A DNA stretch of 40,328 bases from Gammaproteobacteria bacterium. GTDB taxonomy: Bacteria; Pseudomonadota; Gammaproteobacteria; Magnimaribacterales; Magnimaribacteraceae. Both the position numbers and the translations under genes were made by a program. This document shows, piece after piece, positions 8,624 to 17,770 of this stretch (its first letter is position 1; every line of letters begins with the position of its first letter). The notes under the pieces are model-generated. The model ran no database searches. It worked only from the letters and a program-made list of their open reading frames with translations, and had not been told where the DNA came from. Location of the stretch: assembly GCA_015660645.1 (NCBI GenBank), contig DQKS01000101.1:1-40328 (forward strand). The letters are read 5' to 3'.

Positions 8624-9332
8624 TTAGTGGTTTTCTAAAATACATAACGACGCTTTTACCTATGAGAGGCTGCAAAATAAACTCTAATACTCTTGTTAAG
8701 AGTGGTTTTTTCATTAAGTCCCAAACTAAAAACTTGTGGTATTGCTTAATTAAAAAGGAATTTTCTCTGCTGGTCCAAAATAAACATTGAAGCCACCAAT
8801 AAGGCGAGTGTAAACCATGGGCCCAGTGAAAACTCATATAGGACATCCCTTCACTCGTAGCCAATTTTTTTAAAGTATTGTGCTTAAATATTCTTACATG
8901 ACCTCCTGGCATCTCTTGATATCCTTTTGACAGTCTCCAGCAAACCCATTCTGGGAAAAATCTTGGAACACTTAAAGCAAGAATACCTCCCGGTTTCAAG
9001 ACTCTTATTAATTCTTTAATAGATTCTTTTGGAGAATCAACATGTTCAAGAACCTCCGAGCAAATTACTGCATCATATGTGCCCTCCAAAAAAGGTAATC
9101 TTACAATGTTAGCAACTCCAAAAAGACAGGAAGAGTTATTATCTTCTTCTATCGGAAAATCCTTCAACCTTTCTCTTGCAATATTGAGATCTTTTATAGA
9201 AAGATCAAAACCAAAAGCGTTGATACGTTGATCAACAAACAAACCAATTGTATGTCTTCCTTCACCACACCCCATGTCCAAAACAGAACTGCCAGCTTCT
9301 AATTCTAGGTCATCAAAGCGAATAGTTTGCAT
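8616..9332 (-). CDS. Class I SAM-dependent methyltransferase (Methyltransf_11 type)
   Basis: The 238-residue enzyme has SAM motif I VLDMGCGEGRHTIGL near residues 17-31, an acidic FGFDLS motif II region, VICSEVLEHVDSP and a post-motif LKPGGILALSVPRFFPEW. The C-terminal part has aromatic and hydrophobic segments suggesting membrane contact or a lipid-linked substrate. Its ATG shares one base with the end of the glycosyltransferase gene, and its end overlaps the toroid protein gene. Context suggests methylation of a glycan or lipid intermediate handled by its operon neighbours (inference). Confidence 0.85.
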   Translation of the reverse strand: MQTIRFDDLELEAGSSVLDMGCGEGRHTIGLFVDQRINAFGFDLSIKDLNIARERLKDFPIEEDNNSSCLFGVANIVRLPFLEGTYDAVICSEVLEHVDSPKESIKELIRVLKPGGILALSVPRFFPEWVCWRLSKGYQEMPGGHVRIFKHNTLKKLATSEGMSYMSFHWAHGLHSPYWWLQCLFWTSRENSFLIKQYHKFLVWDLMKKPLLTRVLEFILQPLIGKSVVMYFRKPLND

Positions 9333-10561
9333 TAATTAGTTTTGAAATTATTTATTGCTTCTCTAAAAATCTTTAAGTATTGTTTAGCTGATCCCTGCCA
9401 GGCAAATTTATCTTCCATTCTTTTTCTTCCTAGGCGCGAGTATAGCTCTTGTTTATCTGGATTTGAAAAGAGGTCAATAACAGCTCTTTCTATTTCTTCA
9501 CTAGATCCAGATTCAACTATAATTGCTGCATCTCCTATGACTTCTTTCAAGCCGCCCGAAGAGGTAGAAATGAGAGGAACCCCACATGCCATAGCTTCTC
9601 CTGCACCAAATCCAAATCCTTCGTATAGAGAGGGTATAACTGCTATCTCGGCGGAAGAGTAAATTTCTACTACCTCTAATTCGGTGAGTTCAGAATGAAA
9701 GAAAATTCTATCGTTCAAATTTAAATTGGAAATTAGTTTTCTTATACCCCCCTTAGGAGGCCTGCCAATAACTTGAAGGTGAGTATCAGGAAATTCTTTT
9801 ATAATTTTTGGTAAAGCACTAATTAGATATTTTAACCCTTTAAGTGGTATGTCAGCACTTGCAGTAGTTACTATGCGATTTGTATGAATTTTTTTTCCTA
9901 CTCTATTCTTGAAAGTCTTAATATCTATCCCATTCAGAACAACCTCAATAGAATTTGGATTTACCAAGAATTCTTCTATTACATCATGTTTAGACTGCAT
10001 TGAAGGACAGACAATCTGACGCAACCTGGGTGCAACCTTTTTCTGCATCTTAAGGAAGCCATGCCATCTATTTGTTGAGAGTCTCTCTTTCCAATTCCTA
10101 GCATTCTCTAATGCAATTTTATGGTCTCTAGTTATTGGATGATGAATTGTAGTTACTAAAGGCAAACTCTTTTGTATATCTAATAGAGAATAACAAAGGG
10201 ACTGATTATCAAGCAGAACATCAAATTTAATTTCTGTTCCTCTTAAGTAAGCTTCTAATCTTTTACCAAACACATAAGGCTCCGGGAACCCTCCAGATAA
10301 TATGCCAAGCCATTCTATTAGGTCTAATGGAGAAAAAAGAAACCTTAACCTAAACGCCTTAACTCTACTTTCAACAGAGAATAAATCTAAACTGGGTATT
10401 TTAATAAGTTCAATTCCTTTTGATAGCTGCGGATAAGGAGGACCGGAAAGAATATAAACTTCATGCCCAAGTTTATGTAAAGCGTTACTTAAATGCTTTA
10501 CATAAATCCCTTGCCCTCCCGAAAAGGGATGGCTCCTGTAACTGAGTAGAGCTATCTTCAA
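9332..10561 (-). CDS. Glycosyltransferase family 4 protein
   Basis: The 409-residue GT-B retaining glycosyltransferase has an N-terminal glycine-rich acceptor-side motif HPFSGGQGIYVKHLSNAL. Its C-terminal donor site has PSLYEGFGFGAGEAMACGVP, with the E-x7-E signature, followed by STSSGGLKEVIGDAA. It has no membrane segments, as expected for a cytoplasmic-face core or O-antigen transferase. It lies six bases downstream of the LPS kinase gene and shares a base with the methyltransferase gene. Donor and acceptor sugars cannot be read from the sequence. Confidence 0.9.
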   Translation of the reverse strand: MKIALLSYRSHPFSGGQGIYVKHLSNALHKLGHEVYILSGPPYPQLSKGIELIKIPSLDLFSVESRVKAFRLRFLFSPLDLIEWLGILSGGFPEPYVFGKRLEAYLRGTEIKFDVLLDNQSLCYSLLDIQKSLPLVTTIHHPITRDHKIALENARNWKERLSTNRWHGFLKMQKKVAPRLRQIVCPSMQSKHDVIEEFLVNPNSIEVVLNGIDIKTFKNRVGKKIHTNRIVTTASADIPLKGLKYLISALPKIIKEFPDTHLQVIGRPPKGGIRKLISNLNLNDRIFFHSELTELEVVEIYSSAEIAVIPSLYEGFGFGAGEAMACGVPLISTSSGGLKEVIGDAAIIVESGSSEEIERAVIDLFSNPDKQELYSRLGRKRMEDKFAWQGSAKQYLKIFREAINNFKTN

Positions 10562-10567
10562 TTTTTT

Positions 10568-12073
10568 TTAAGAATTATTTAATAATCTCTTGGAAAGAAG
10601 ATCATGTATTTTATCTGAATTTAATAAACTTCTTAAAATTCTTTTAATATCTCTTTCTCTGCTATTTTTGATTAAAAAAGAAAGATTTCTTTTCTTTGAA
10701 ATATCTAGATCAAAAGTTAAAAGTTTATTCTTATAAAAAAAGAAATTTAAACTTTTAGCATCACCATGATTAAAACCTATCCAAAGAAGTCTTTTAAAAA
10801 AAGCATGTATTTTAGCTACTATCATCAAAGCATTATCATCACTTTGTGAGGCTTCATCTAATCTAAGTCCTTCTAAAGACACCGAAATAAGGTATGAATC
10901 CAAAGTTGTAAATATATTATATTCTTCATACACACAAACAATCTCAAAAGTATTAAGTCCTGCTGCTCTGAACCAATGACTAGCTATCCAGGAATTATAA
11001 GCTCTGCTCTTTGATAAAATCTTTCTTGCAATATGGAACAAACTCTTCATTTGATATTTTTTAATAAAAAATTTCTTATCGTTAATATAAATACTAACTA
11101 TTCGATGACCCTGTTCATTCTTTATAATATCCCCTCTGTTCATAAAGTAACCGAGGTTTGTTACAACTTCTTTCATTTCTTTTGTCAAAAATGCTTTCTT
11201 AGCAATCCATCTAGATCTCCCAGTATCTTCCCTAAAATAACTAGAATTAGGCAATTGTTTTTTTTTCGAAGAAATACTAATTTCTTTTAATAGTGGTGTC
11301 ATGTACATAGAAAAAGCTCTTTTTACAGATTTTTTTACAAAGAAAGAATGCTTTTCTAAAACCTTCTTTATTGGTAAATTAAAATAAGAACATAAAAATC
11401 TATAAAGATCCCTTTCACTTAAACCAAAACCCAATGCCGAATGAAAAAGACCACCTATATCTTTTTCTAACCATCTTCTAGGAACAACTGACCTGAGTTG
11501 AGCTCTATGCAAGTCTATTAGATAAATATCCTTTGTTACATCTAAGTTAATATCCACAAGGAAATGGCATAAGTAGTAATCCTTATGATTTACTCCGCCG
11601 TCATGCATTTTTTTTGAAATTTTAGCAATTCTTTTGATAAATTCTCTTTTGACGCTGGTTTTTAATAATTGAAATTTTTCTAGCTTTAATGCTTCCTCTA
11701 AGGAAATAGTATTTTCTAAAGATCTAGTTATAAGGAAGGATTCTGAATTCGCAGGGTTAAGGCCTCGATAACAAATTGCTGCTACTTCAGGGCATTTGAT
11801 ATTTAAACTATTTAATCTATTGATTGCTTTCCACTCTCTCTTAGCGCCAATAGTTGGCAACCTAAACTTTAATAGATTTTTAAATATTTCCGTCCACCCA
11901 ATTCCTCCATGATATTTAATAAAATAACTTACCCCTTGATAACTAAATTCTTTAGTTATTCTATTTGCAGTCTCCCTAAAAACTCTTCCTTCTATCTTCC
12001 TGGCAATCTCATAAACATCTCCTTTAGAAAAAAGATCATTTATGTTTTTGTCTAAGAAAATAGTTGTATTCAC
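10568..12073 (-). CDS. Two-domain WaaP/InaA-type LPS core kinase
   Basis: At 501 residues this is about twice the length of a WaaP heptose kinase and contains two kinase-like domains. Domain 1 (about 20-240) has a candidate ATP Lys53 (YFIKYHGG), Glu80, a catalytic loop NHKDYYLCHFL (Asp165) and a metal-binding IDLHRAQLR (Asp187), closely WaaP-like. Domain 2 (about 310-490) has FFIKKY (Lys338/339), a loop FNHGDAKSLNFFF (Asp438, Asn443) and LTFDLD (Asp455/457). Both retain plausible catalytic residues. It starts at GTG (12071-12073), with no clear Shine-Dalgarno. It heads the minus operon. Likely role: phosphorylation of inner-core heptose at one or two positions. Confidence 0.82.
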   Translation of the reverse strand: MNTTIFLDKNINDLFSKGDVYEIARKIEGRVFRETANRITKEFSYQGVSYFIKYHGGIGWTEIFKNLLKFRLPTIGAKREWKAINRLNSLNIKCPEVAAICYRGLNPANSESFLITRSLENTISLEEALKLEKFQLLKTSVKREFIKRIAKISKKMHDGGVNHKDYYLCHFLVDINLDVTKDIYLIDLHRAQLRSVVPRRWLEKDIGGLFHSALGFGLSERDLYRFLCSYFNLPIKKVLEKHSFFVKKSVKRAFSMYMTPLLKEISISSKKKQLPNSSYFREDTGRSRWIAKKAFLTKEMKEVVTNLGYFMNRGDIIKNEQGHRIVSIYINDKKFFIKKYQMKSLFHIARKILSKSRAYNSWIASHWFRAAGLNTFEIVCVYEEYNIFTTLDSYLISVSLEGLRLDEASQSDDNALMIVAKIHAFFKRLLWIGFNHGDAKSLNFFFYKNKLLTFDLDISKKRNLSFLIKNSRERDIKRILRSLLNSDKIHDLLSKRLLNNS

Positions 12074-12163
12074 AGATTTTTTATATTTACTATTAATATT
12101 CTATCTCGTAATCAAGTTAAGAGTGATTTATAGGAATCTTAAACTGAGATAAAATAATCTAAT

Positions 12164-12865
12164 ATGTCTATTTTTACAAAAACAAAACAAAGAATTAGAA
12201 GAAGAAAGCTTACTAGACTTGGAGTTATACCATCTTTTTGTAAAAACTCTAAACTCTTTGGGGGAGATCACGGATGGGTAATAGATGAATCCAAAATCAA
12301 AAGTGATAGCGTGGTATATTCAGTTGGAGTAGGTTCAAATATTGATTTTGATCTAGCTCTTATAAATGAATTTAATGTAGTAATTCATGCTTTTGATCCA
12401 ACTCCTAGATCAGTTGAATGGGTAAAGAATCAATCTTTGCCAGATAATTTTAAATTCTATCCTATGGGTTTGGCAGCTGAAAATGGAACCATGAATTTTT
12501 TTCCGCCTGCTAGAGCATCTTCCACTCATTTTTCTCCAGTAAAAAGATATGATGAAGATGATAAAGACCTAATAACGGCGCCAGTAAAAAATCTACAAAC
12601 TATAGCTTCTGAACTGAATCATAATTTTATAGATCTTCTAAAAATGGATATAGAAGGAGCAGAATACGAAGTTATCGACTCCCTTCTCTCAAATGGAGTG
12701 TCAATTAACCAAATATTAATAGAATTTCATCATATGTATAAAGGGATACCTATAAATAAAACTATTCAAGCAATTAGAAAGTTAGAGAAGATGGGTTTTG
12801 AGCTATTTAATATTAGTCAAAGGACTTACGAGTTTTCTTTTCTTAAGAAAGATTTATCTAGTTAA
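12164..12865 (+). CDS. FkbM family methyltransferase
   Basis: The 233-residue SAM methyltransferase shows the FkbM hallmark LLKMDIEGAEYEVIDSLL and a motif I region VVYSVGVGSNIDFDLAL. The N-terminal 20 residues are strongly basic. A TAAAAT at 12150-12155 could be a -10 element just before the ATG, giving a very short leader. It diverges from the LPS kinase gene and its last eight bases overlap the 3' end of waaF. O-methylation of a core sugar or glycan is likely from context but the acceptor is unknown. Confidence 0.83.
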   Translation: MSIFTKTKQRIRRRKLTRLGVIPSFCKNSKLFGGDHGWVIDESKIKSDSVVYSVGVGSNIDFDLALINEFNVVIHAFDPTPRSVEWVKNQSLPDNFKFYPMGLAAENGTMNFFPPARASSTHFSPVKRYDEDDKDLITAPVKNLQTIASELNHNFIDLLKMDIEGAEYEVIDSLLSNGVSINQILIEFHHMYKGIPINKTIQAIRKLEKMGFELFNISQRTYEFSFLKKDLSS

Positions 12866-13889
12866 AAATTTCTTTACTTAAATCTAATAAACTTTCTAAG
12901 ACTTCTGATGGATGAATCATTGAAAGACTAGGATGATAGCCTTCTTCTAGTCTTCCTTTTCTTGTTTTTTCAAAACCTTCTATTTTCTGTATTATCTTTG
13001 CTTTCTTAGAGAGAGGGGGAGTAAATTTTGGTGAAGTAGGCCCATATAATGCTAATAATTTTACATCTACTGCAGCTGCTATATGCATTAAGCCTGAATC
13101 ATTTGTCAATACCAAGTCACTTACTGATAATAAATCTATAGCTTCTTCAATCTTAGTAAGCCCGGTAAAATTAAATAAAAGTTCTCTATCATTCTTAGGA
13201 ACCTGATCTTCAATTGTTTTAGATATTACTGTGTCATTTTTAGACCCCAAAATGAAAACTTGCCAATTCTTGGATAAATAATCTTTAATAACTTCTGCAA
13301 AATAATTAGCAGGCCAACGCTTGGACGGTCCGAACTCAGCACCCGGACAAATAGTTAAAGTTTTATTGTGTTCATCAAAACCAAAGTTTTCTGATAATTT
13401 TAATAAATTTAAAGAATCAACTCTTAAAGACGGCAAGGGAATTTTATAATCCTGCTTATCCAATGCGTCACCTGAGAGACATGCAAATTTCTCTATCATA
13501 AGCTTATTTCTATCTTTATTGACTCTTCTAATATCATTGATAAAACCAAATCGCACCTCACCTAACCACCCTGTTCTTCTTGGAATATTTGAAAAAAAAG
13601 GTATGAAGGATGACTTTAAAGAATTAGTTAGAATTATTGCTTGAGTATAAGATTTCTCTCTCAAACTCCTTCCAAATTTTATTCTATCTTTAATTCTTAC
13701 CTCCCCATGACCAAATGGTGAGCAAATTAAATTCTCAACTTCATCCATCCTATTAAGAATACCCAAAGACCATTGAGGGGCTAAAACGTCTATTTTATTC
13801 TCAGAATTAGAACCTTTAATTATTTTGTATAGGCTCTGTGCCATAACAGAATCACCTACCCAGGATGGGGCAACAATTAATATCTTCAT
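12858..13889 (-). CDS. waaF: ADP-heptose:LPS heptosyltransferase II WaaF
   Basis: Adds the second L-glycero-D-manno-heptose to the LPS inner core. The 343-residue GT9 enzyme begins MKILIVAPSWVGDSVMAQSL and carries the WaaF-type block PGAEFGPSKRWP, then the donor-site motif LTNDSGLMHIAAA and LYGPTSP. This combination distinguishes it from WaaC, which is not in the window. It lies 17 bases downstream of ilvE on the same strand and converges with the FkbM gene. HldE and HldD encoded nearby supply its ADP-heptose donor. Confidence 0.95.
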   Translation of the reverse strand: MKILIVAPSWVGDSVMAQSLYKIIKGSNSENKIDVLAPQWSLGILNRMDEVENLICSPFGHGEVRIKDRIKFGRSLREKSYTQAIILTNSLKSSFIPFFSNIPRRTGWLGEVRFGFINDIRRVNKDRNKLMIEKFACLSGDALDKQDYKIPLPSLRVDSLNLLKLSENFGFDEHNKTLTICPGAEFGPSKRWPANYFAEVIKDYLSKNWQVFILGSKNDTVISKTIEDQVPKNDRELLFNFTGLTKIEEAIDLLSVSDLVLTNDSGLMHIAAAVDVKLLALYGPTSPKFTPPLSKKAKIIQKIEGFEKTRKGRLEEGYHPSLSMIHPSEVLESLLDLSKEIFN

Positions 13890-13906
13890 TTAAAACTTAA
13901 CCGCTC

Positions 13907-14827
13907 TTATCTTACATAACTATGCCAGTTTGAGTTCTCATCTCTGAGTCCTCTGACTTGGTCAAAATAAGTAGATTGTAGAATTTCTGTAATTGGTCCT
14001 CTAGAACCATTTCCTAGAGATTCATTGTTTACAGAGTTTATGGGTACAACTTCAGCTGCAGTTCCCGTAAAAAAAGCTTCGTCACTTTCTAAAACATCAT
14101 GAAGCTTAATTTTTTTAATTTCTACCTCCATTCCCATATCTTTTGCAAGCTGAATAATTGTTCTTCTTGTTATGCCGTCCAATGAGGCTTCTAAATCCGG
14201 CGTCTTCAGAATTCCATTTTTGACTATAAAAAAATTCTCTCCACTGCCTTCTGCAACATTTTCTTCTTCATCCAACATTAAGGCTTCGTCGAAACCAGCC
14301 TCTAAGGCTTCATTGAGAGCAACTATTGAATTTACGTAATTTCCATTAACTTTTGCAGAAGAAACAGGGTTCCTAACCTGTCTCTTATAAGAAGAAACCT
14401 TTACTTTAATACCCTTCTCTTTAGCTTCTGGTTCCATATAAGAAGGCCATTCCCAAGCCGCAACCATAGTATGCACTTTAAGATTATCTGCCCTCAATCC
14501 CATTCCTTCAGAGCCATAAAAACACATAGGTCTAATATAAGACTCTTCAAGATTATTTAAATTTACAACATCAATATGAGCATTGTTTATAGTTTCTTTG
14601 GCATACGGTATTTCCATATTGACGATACCAGCAGACTTAAAGAGTCTATCGGTATGATCTTGAAGCCTAAATATGGAAGGACCTTTTGGAGTGTTATATG
14701 CTCTTACGCCCTCAAAAACACCCACGCCATAATGAAGAGTGTGAGTTAATACATGCACATTGGCCTCTCGCCAATCTACCATTCTTCCATCTAGCCAAAT
14801 AGAACCTTGATTTTTTGATAGGTCCAA
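13907..14827 (-). CDS. ilvE: Branched-chain amino acid aminotransferase IlvE
   Basis: PLP fold-type IV transaminase of valine, leucine and isoleucine, 306 residues. The PLP lysine is Lys159 in SSAKVNGNYVNS, followed by ALMLDEEENVAEGSGENFF and the phosphate-binding LDGITRRTI. The start is TTG (14825-14827): an AGAGG lies six bases upstream and an in-frame stop lies just before it, so no upstream ATG is available. It is followed closely by waaF, which may be read from the same promoter despite the unrelated function. Confidence 0.96.
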   Translation of the reverse strand: MDLSKNQGSIWLDGRMVDWREANVHVLTHTLHYGVGVFEGVRAYNTPKGPSIFRLQDHTDRLFKSAGIVNMEIPYAKETINNAHIDVVNLNNLEESYIRPMCFYGSEGMGLRADNLKVHTMVAAWEWPSYMEPEAKEKGIKVKVSSYKRQVRNPVSSAKVNGNYVNSIVALNEALEAGFDEALMLDEEENVAEGSGENFFIVKNGILKTPDLEASLDGITRRTIIQLAKDMGMEVEIKKIKLHDVLESDEAFFTGTAAEVVPINSVNNESLGNGSRGPITEILQSTYFDQVRGLRDENSNWHSYVR

Positions 14828-14906
14828 AATATTCCTCTAAGTATTAAAAAGCTTATTTTATCTATAAATAACTTAATTCCTAGATTAATTAACCTTCATA
14901 AATCTA

Positions 14907-14912
14907 TATAAT
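14907..14912 (+). promoter_or_regulatory. Candidate -10 element for algC operon
   Basis: TATAAT at 14907-14912 lies 28 bases upstream of the ATG at 14941, inside the 113-bp AT-rich gap between divergent ilvE and algC. I see no good -35 at normal spacing, and the region is so AT-rich that a chance match is possible. Confidence 0.35.
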
Positions 14913-14940
14913 TACAATAACCTCTTAATAATCAATAAAC

Positions 14941-16308
14941 ATGACTCTAAATAAAAATATTTTCCGAGCCAACGATATAAGGGGTATTGCCTACGAAGAT
15001 CTTAATGAAGATGTAGTTGTAGGATTAGGAAAAGCCCTTGGATCGCTGACACTAAAATCAGATGGTAATGAGTTTTTAGTAGGTAGAGACGGTCGAAACT
15101 CTAGTCCAGACATGTTTAAGTGGCTTACAAGAGGAATAATGCAGTCTGGTTGTAACGTAATCAATATAGGTATCGTTCCTAGTCCTGTATTATATTTTGC
15201 AACTCATAAATTGGACTGCTCTAATGGTGTAATTATAACTGGCAGTCATAATCCTTCTGAATATAACGGTTTCAAAATAATTATTAATGAAAAATCTCTG
15301 CTGAGTAACGAGATACAGCTTATAAAGACGATAATTGAAAAAGAACTGTTTGAAAAGGGTCTGGGATCTATTAGAGATATTAGTATCTTAGAAGAATATC
15401 AACAAAACATTATCAATGATATATCTTTAAAACGTCCTTTGAAGATAGCTATAGACTGCGGTAATGGTGCAGGAAGTGTACATGCGAAGGACACTTTCGA
15501 AAAATTAGGATGTAAAGTTCATGACCTTTATTGCGAGCTAGATGGAGACTTTCCTAATCATCACCCCGATCCTTCACGGCCTGAGAATTTAAAAGACTTA
15601 ATAGATTTAGTTGTTGGATCCAACTTAGATATTGGACTCGCTTTTGATGGTGACGCCGATAGACTAGGTGTAATTTCTCCTTCAGGAGAAATAATCTACC
15701 CTGACATGCAAATGATAATTTTCTCAGAAAATATATTAAATTCTTCTCCCAACTCAAAAATTGTCTTTGACGTTAAATGTTCAAACCTTCTTTCTGAATC
15801 AATCACACAAAAAAATGGCATTCCCATAATGTGCAAAACCGGTCATACTTTTATTAAAGAAGCCATAAGAAATGAGTCAGCTCTCTTAGGTGGAGAAATG
15901 AGCGGACATATATTTTTTAATGATAGATGGCCTGGCTTTGATGATGGAATCTATGCCGCAGCGAGGTTGCTTGAAATTATTTCTGAAAGGAAAGAAAGCA
16001 ATTATCTATTTGATAAACTTCCACACCTTTGTTCAACACCAGAAATTAACCTATATTCTTCGGACGATGAGAAATTTAAAATCGTAGAATCTTTTAAGAA
16101 AACCTATAATTTTCCGGAAGCTAATTTAATCGACATTGATGGTGTAAGATTAGAATTTCCTGATGGATGGGGATTACTCAGAGCATCTAATACCTCTCCT
16201 GTTCTTGTTTTGCGTTTTGAGGCTAATTCAGAAGAAGCCTTGGATCATATTAAACATAAATTTAAACAAGTTCTTGAAGAAATTAAATACAATTTTGAGG
16301 ATTTTTAA
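14941..16308 (+). CDS. algC: Phosphomannomutase/phosphoglucomutase AlgC
   Basis: Interconverts hexose 1- and 6-phosphates, supplying GDP-mannose or UDP-glucose pathways for LPS and other surface sugars. The 455-residue protein has all four domains: catalytic-serine loop ITGSHNPSEYNGFK (Ser102), metal-binding loop AFDGDADRLG, sugar-specificity loop GGEMSGHIFF, and the C-terminal phosphate-binding RASNTSPVLVLRFEA. The order algC-argB-slmA is a gammaproteobacterial synteny block. The gap to argB is two bases, so the three genes probably form an operon. Confidence 0.94.
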   Translation: MTLNKNIFRANDIRGIAYEDLNEDVVVGLGKALGSLTLKSDGNEFLVGRDGRNSSPDMFKWLTRGIMQSGCNVINIGIVPSPVLYFATHKLDCSNGVIITGSHNPSEYNGFKIIINEKSLLSNEIQLIKTIIEKELFEKGLGSIRDISILEEYQQNIINDISLKRPLKIAIDCGNGAGSVHAKDTFEKLGCKVHDLYCELDGDFPNHHPDPSRPENLKDLIDLVVGSNLDIGLAFDGDADRLGVISPSGEIIYPDMQMIIFSENILNSSPNSKIVFDVKCSNLLSESITQKNGIPIMCKTGHTFIKEAIRNESALLGGEMSGHIFFNDRWPGFDDGIYAAARLLEIISERKESNYLFDKLPHLCSTPEINLYSSDDEKFKIVESFKKTYNFPEANLIDIDGVRLEFPDGWGLLRASNTSPVLVLRFEANSEEALDHIKHKFKQVLEEIKYNFEDF

Positions 16309-16310
16309 AG

Positions 16311-17174
16311 ATGGGTATTACTAGAAAACAAGCTGAAAATATTGCTTCAGTGCTTAGCGAAGGGATGCCTTATATCCAAAGATTCTATGGAAAGATAATA
16401 GTAGTCAAATACGGTGGCGCTGCCATGTCTGATGAATCTCTTAAAAATGGATTTGCTAGAGATATTGCACTGATGAAGTTAGTTGGCATGAAGCCAGTGA
16501 TTGTACATGGTGGCGGTCCACAAATTGCCAGAGAACTAATAAAAGCCGGTGTCATCTCTGATTTTCAATCTGGACATAGGATCACAGATAAGGCAACAAT
16601 GGCTGTGGTAAAGAAAGTTTTAGGCATTCAAGTAAATAATGAAATATCTAGTCTTATCTCAAAATCTGGTGCGCAATCTAAAGGATTAAACTTTAAAAAC
16701 TCTAAAATAGTTAGGGCATCAAAGTTAATCAATGAATCTGGATTAGATTTAGGTCTTGTAGGACAAGTCGACAAGATAAATACGAGGGAAATAAAAAATC
16801 TAATCTTACAAGATATCATTCCGGTCATTTCTCCAATAGGGCTTGATAGAAAATCCCAATATTTAAATATAAATGCGGATTCTGTGGCAGGTAAAGTTGC
16901 TGAATCATTGAGAGCTGAAAAATTAATTCTTCTTACAGATGTTAAAGGTATAACTGATAAAAAAGGCAAGCTGTTGTCGAAAATTAGTTCAGCTAAAGCA
17001 AATAAAATCTTAAAGAATGGTATAGTCAAAGATGGAATGGTACCTAAACTAATAGCAGCAGTAGAAGCTGCAAAAAGTGGCGTTAGTTCAGCCCATATAA
17101 TTGATGGCAGAGTTCCTCATGCTGTAATGTTAGAAATATTAACTAAAGAAGGTGTGGGTACATTAATCTCTTAA
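16311..17174 (+). CDS. argB: Acetylglutamate kinase ArgB
   Basis: Second step of arginine synthesis: phosphorylates N-acetylglutamate. The 287-residue amino-acid-kinase fold has KYGGAAM near residue 30, VHGGGPQIARELIKAG for the substrate, and a C-terminal LLTDVKGI followed by GMVPKL. It begins MGITRKQAENIASVLSEGMP, so it carries the N-terminal helix found in arginine-sensitive hexameric enzymes, suggesting feedback control (family knowledge, not shown here). It is tightly spaced between algC and slmA. Confidence 0.96.
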   Translation: MGITRKQAENIASVLSEGMPYIQRFYGKIIVVKYGGAAMSDESLKNGFARDIALMKLVGMKPVIVHGGGPQIARELIKAGVISDFQSGHRITDKATMAVVKKVLGIQVNNEISSLISKSGAQSKGLNFKNSKIVRASKLINESGLDLGLVGQVDKINTREIKNLILQDIIPVISPIGLDRKSQYLNINADSVAGKVAESLRAEKLILLTDVKGITDKKGKLLSKISSAKANKILKNGIVKDGMVPKLIAAVEAAKSGVSSAHIIDGRVPHAVMLEILTKEGVGTLIS

Positions 17175-17180
17175 AAAATC

Positions 17181-17765
17181 ATGAGCCAGCTTAAACCTAG
17201 ACAACTAGATATCATGCAAAGTTTAGCTAAAATGTTGAGTAAAAAAGGGCCTGTGAAAGTAACTACAGCGCTGCTGTCTCAAGAATGTGGTATTACAGAA
17301 GCAGCAATATACCGACACTTCCCAAGTAAAAGAAAAATTTATGCGGGTCTAGTAGATTTTTGTGAGCAAAGCTTGTTTGAACTTATAAGCAATATCAATA
17401 AATCTAGCGATGATTATTTGATCAAGGTAAAAAAAATATTACTGTTGTTAATTTCGTTTAGTGAGAAAAACCCAGGCTTAGCTAGATTGTTGACCAGAGA
17501 GGCCTTCTCAGTAGAAGAATCGATGTTAGATGAAAGAATTATTCTCTTATTCTCCAAAATTGAATTACAAATTAAACAGAATTTACAAAAGTACGAGCAA
17601 GAAACAAAGAAAAAGCTTTCTCTATCAACTGCGGCTTCCGCAAACTTGCTTCTAGCAACTGCGGAAGGATTAATACAACAATTTGTAAGATCTGGGTTTG
17701 AAACAACCGCCCCTTCTAGGGCTTCAGATCAGATTGAATTATTGCTTTCGGCGCTTAGTAATTAG
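17181..17765 (+). CDS. slmA: Nucleoid occlusion factor SlmA (TetR family)
   Basis: The 194-residue protein has a TetR-type helix-turn-helix (TTALLSQECGITEAAIYRHF, about residues 24-43, then PSKRKIYAGL) and an all-helical ligand/dimer domain. SlmA binds chromosomal sites and blocks FtsZ ring formation over the nucleoid. The assignment rests on length, the PRQLDIMQSLAKML start and the conserved position just after algC-argB. It converges with mrcA five bases away. A generic TetR regulator is the alternative, less likely given synteny. Confidence 0.88.
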   Translation: MSQLKPRQLDIMQSLAKMLSKKGPVKVTTALLSQECGITEAAIYRHFPSKRKIYAGLVDFCEQSLFELISNINKSSDDYLIKVKKILLLLISFSEKNPGLARLLTREAFSVEESMLDERIILLFSKIELQIKQNLQKYEQETKKKLSLSTAASANLLLATAEGLIQQFVRSGFETTAPSRASDQIELLLSALSN

Positions 17766-17770
17766 TTAAC

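Noticed and set aside
16628-17029. Minus-strand open frame of 133 codons
   Set aside because: Antisense shadow of argB with no independent signal.
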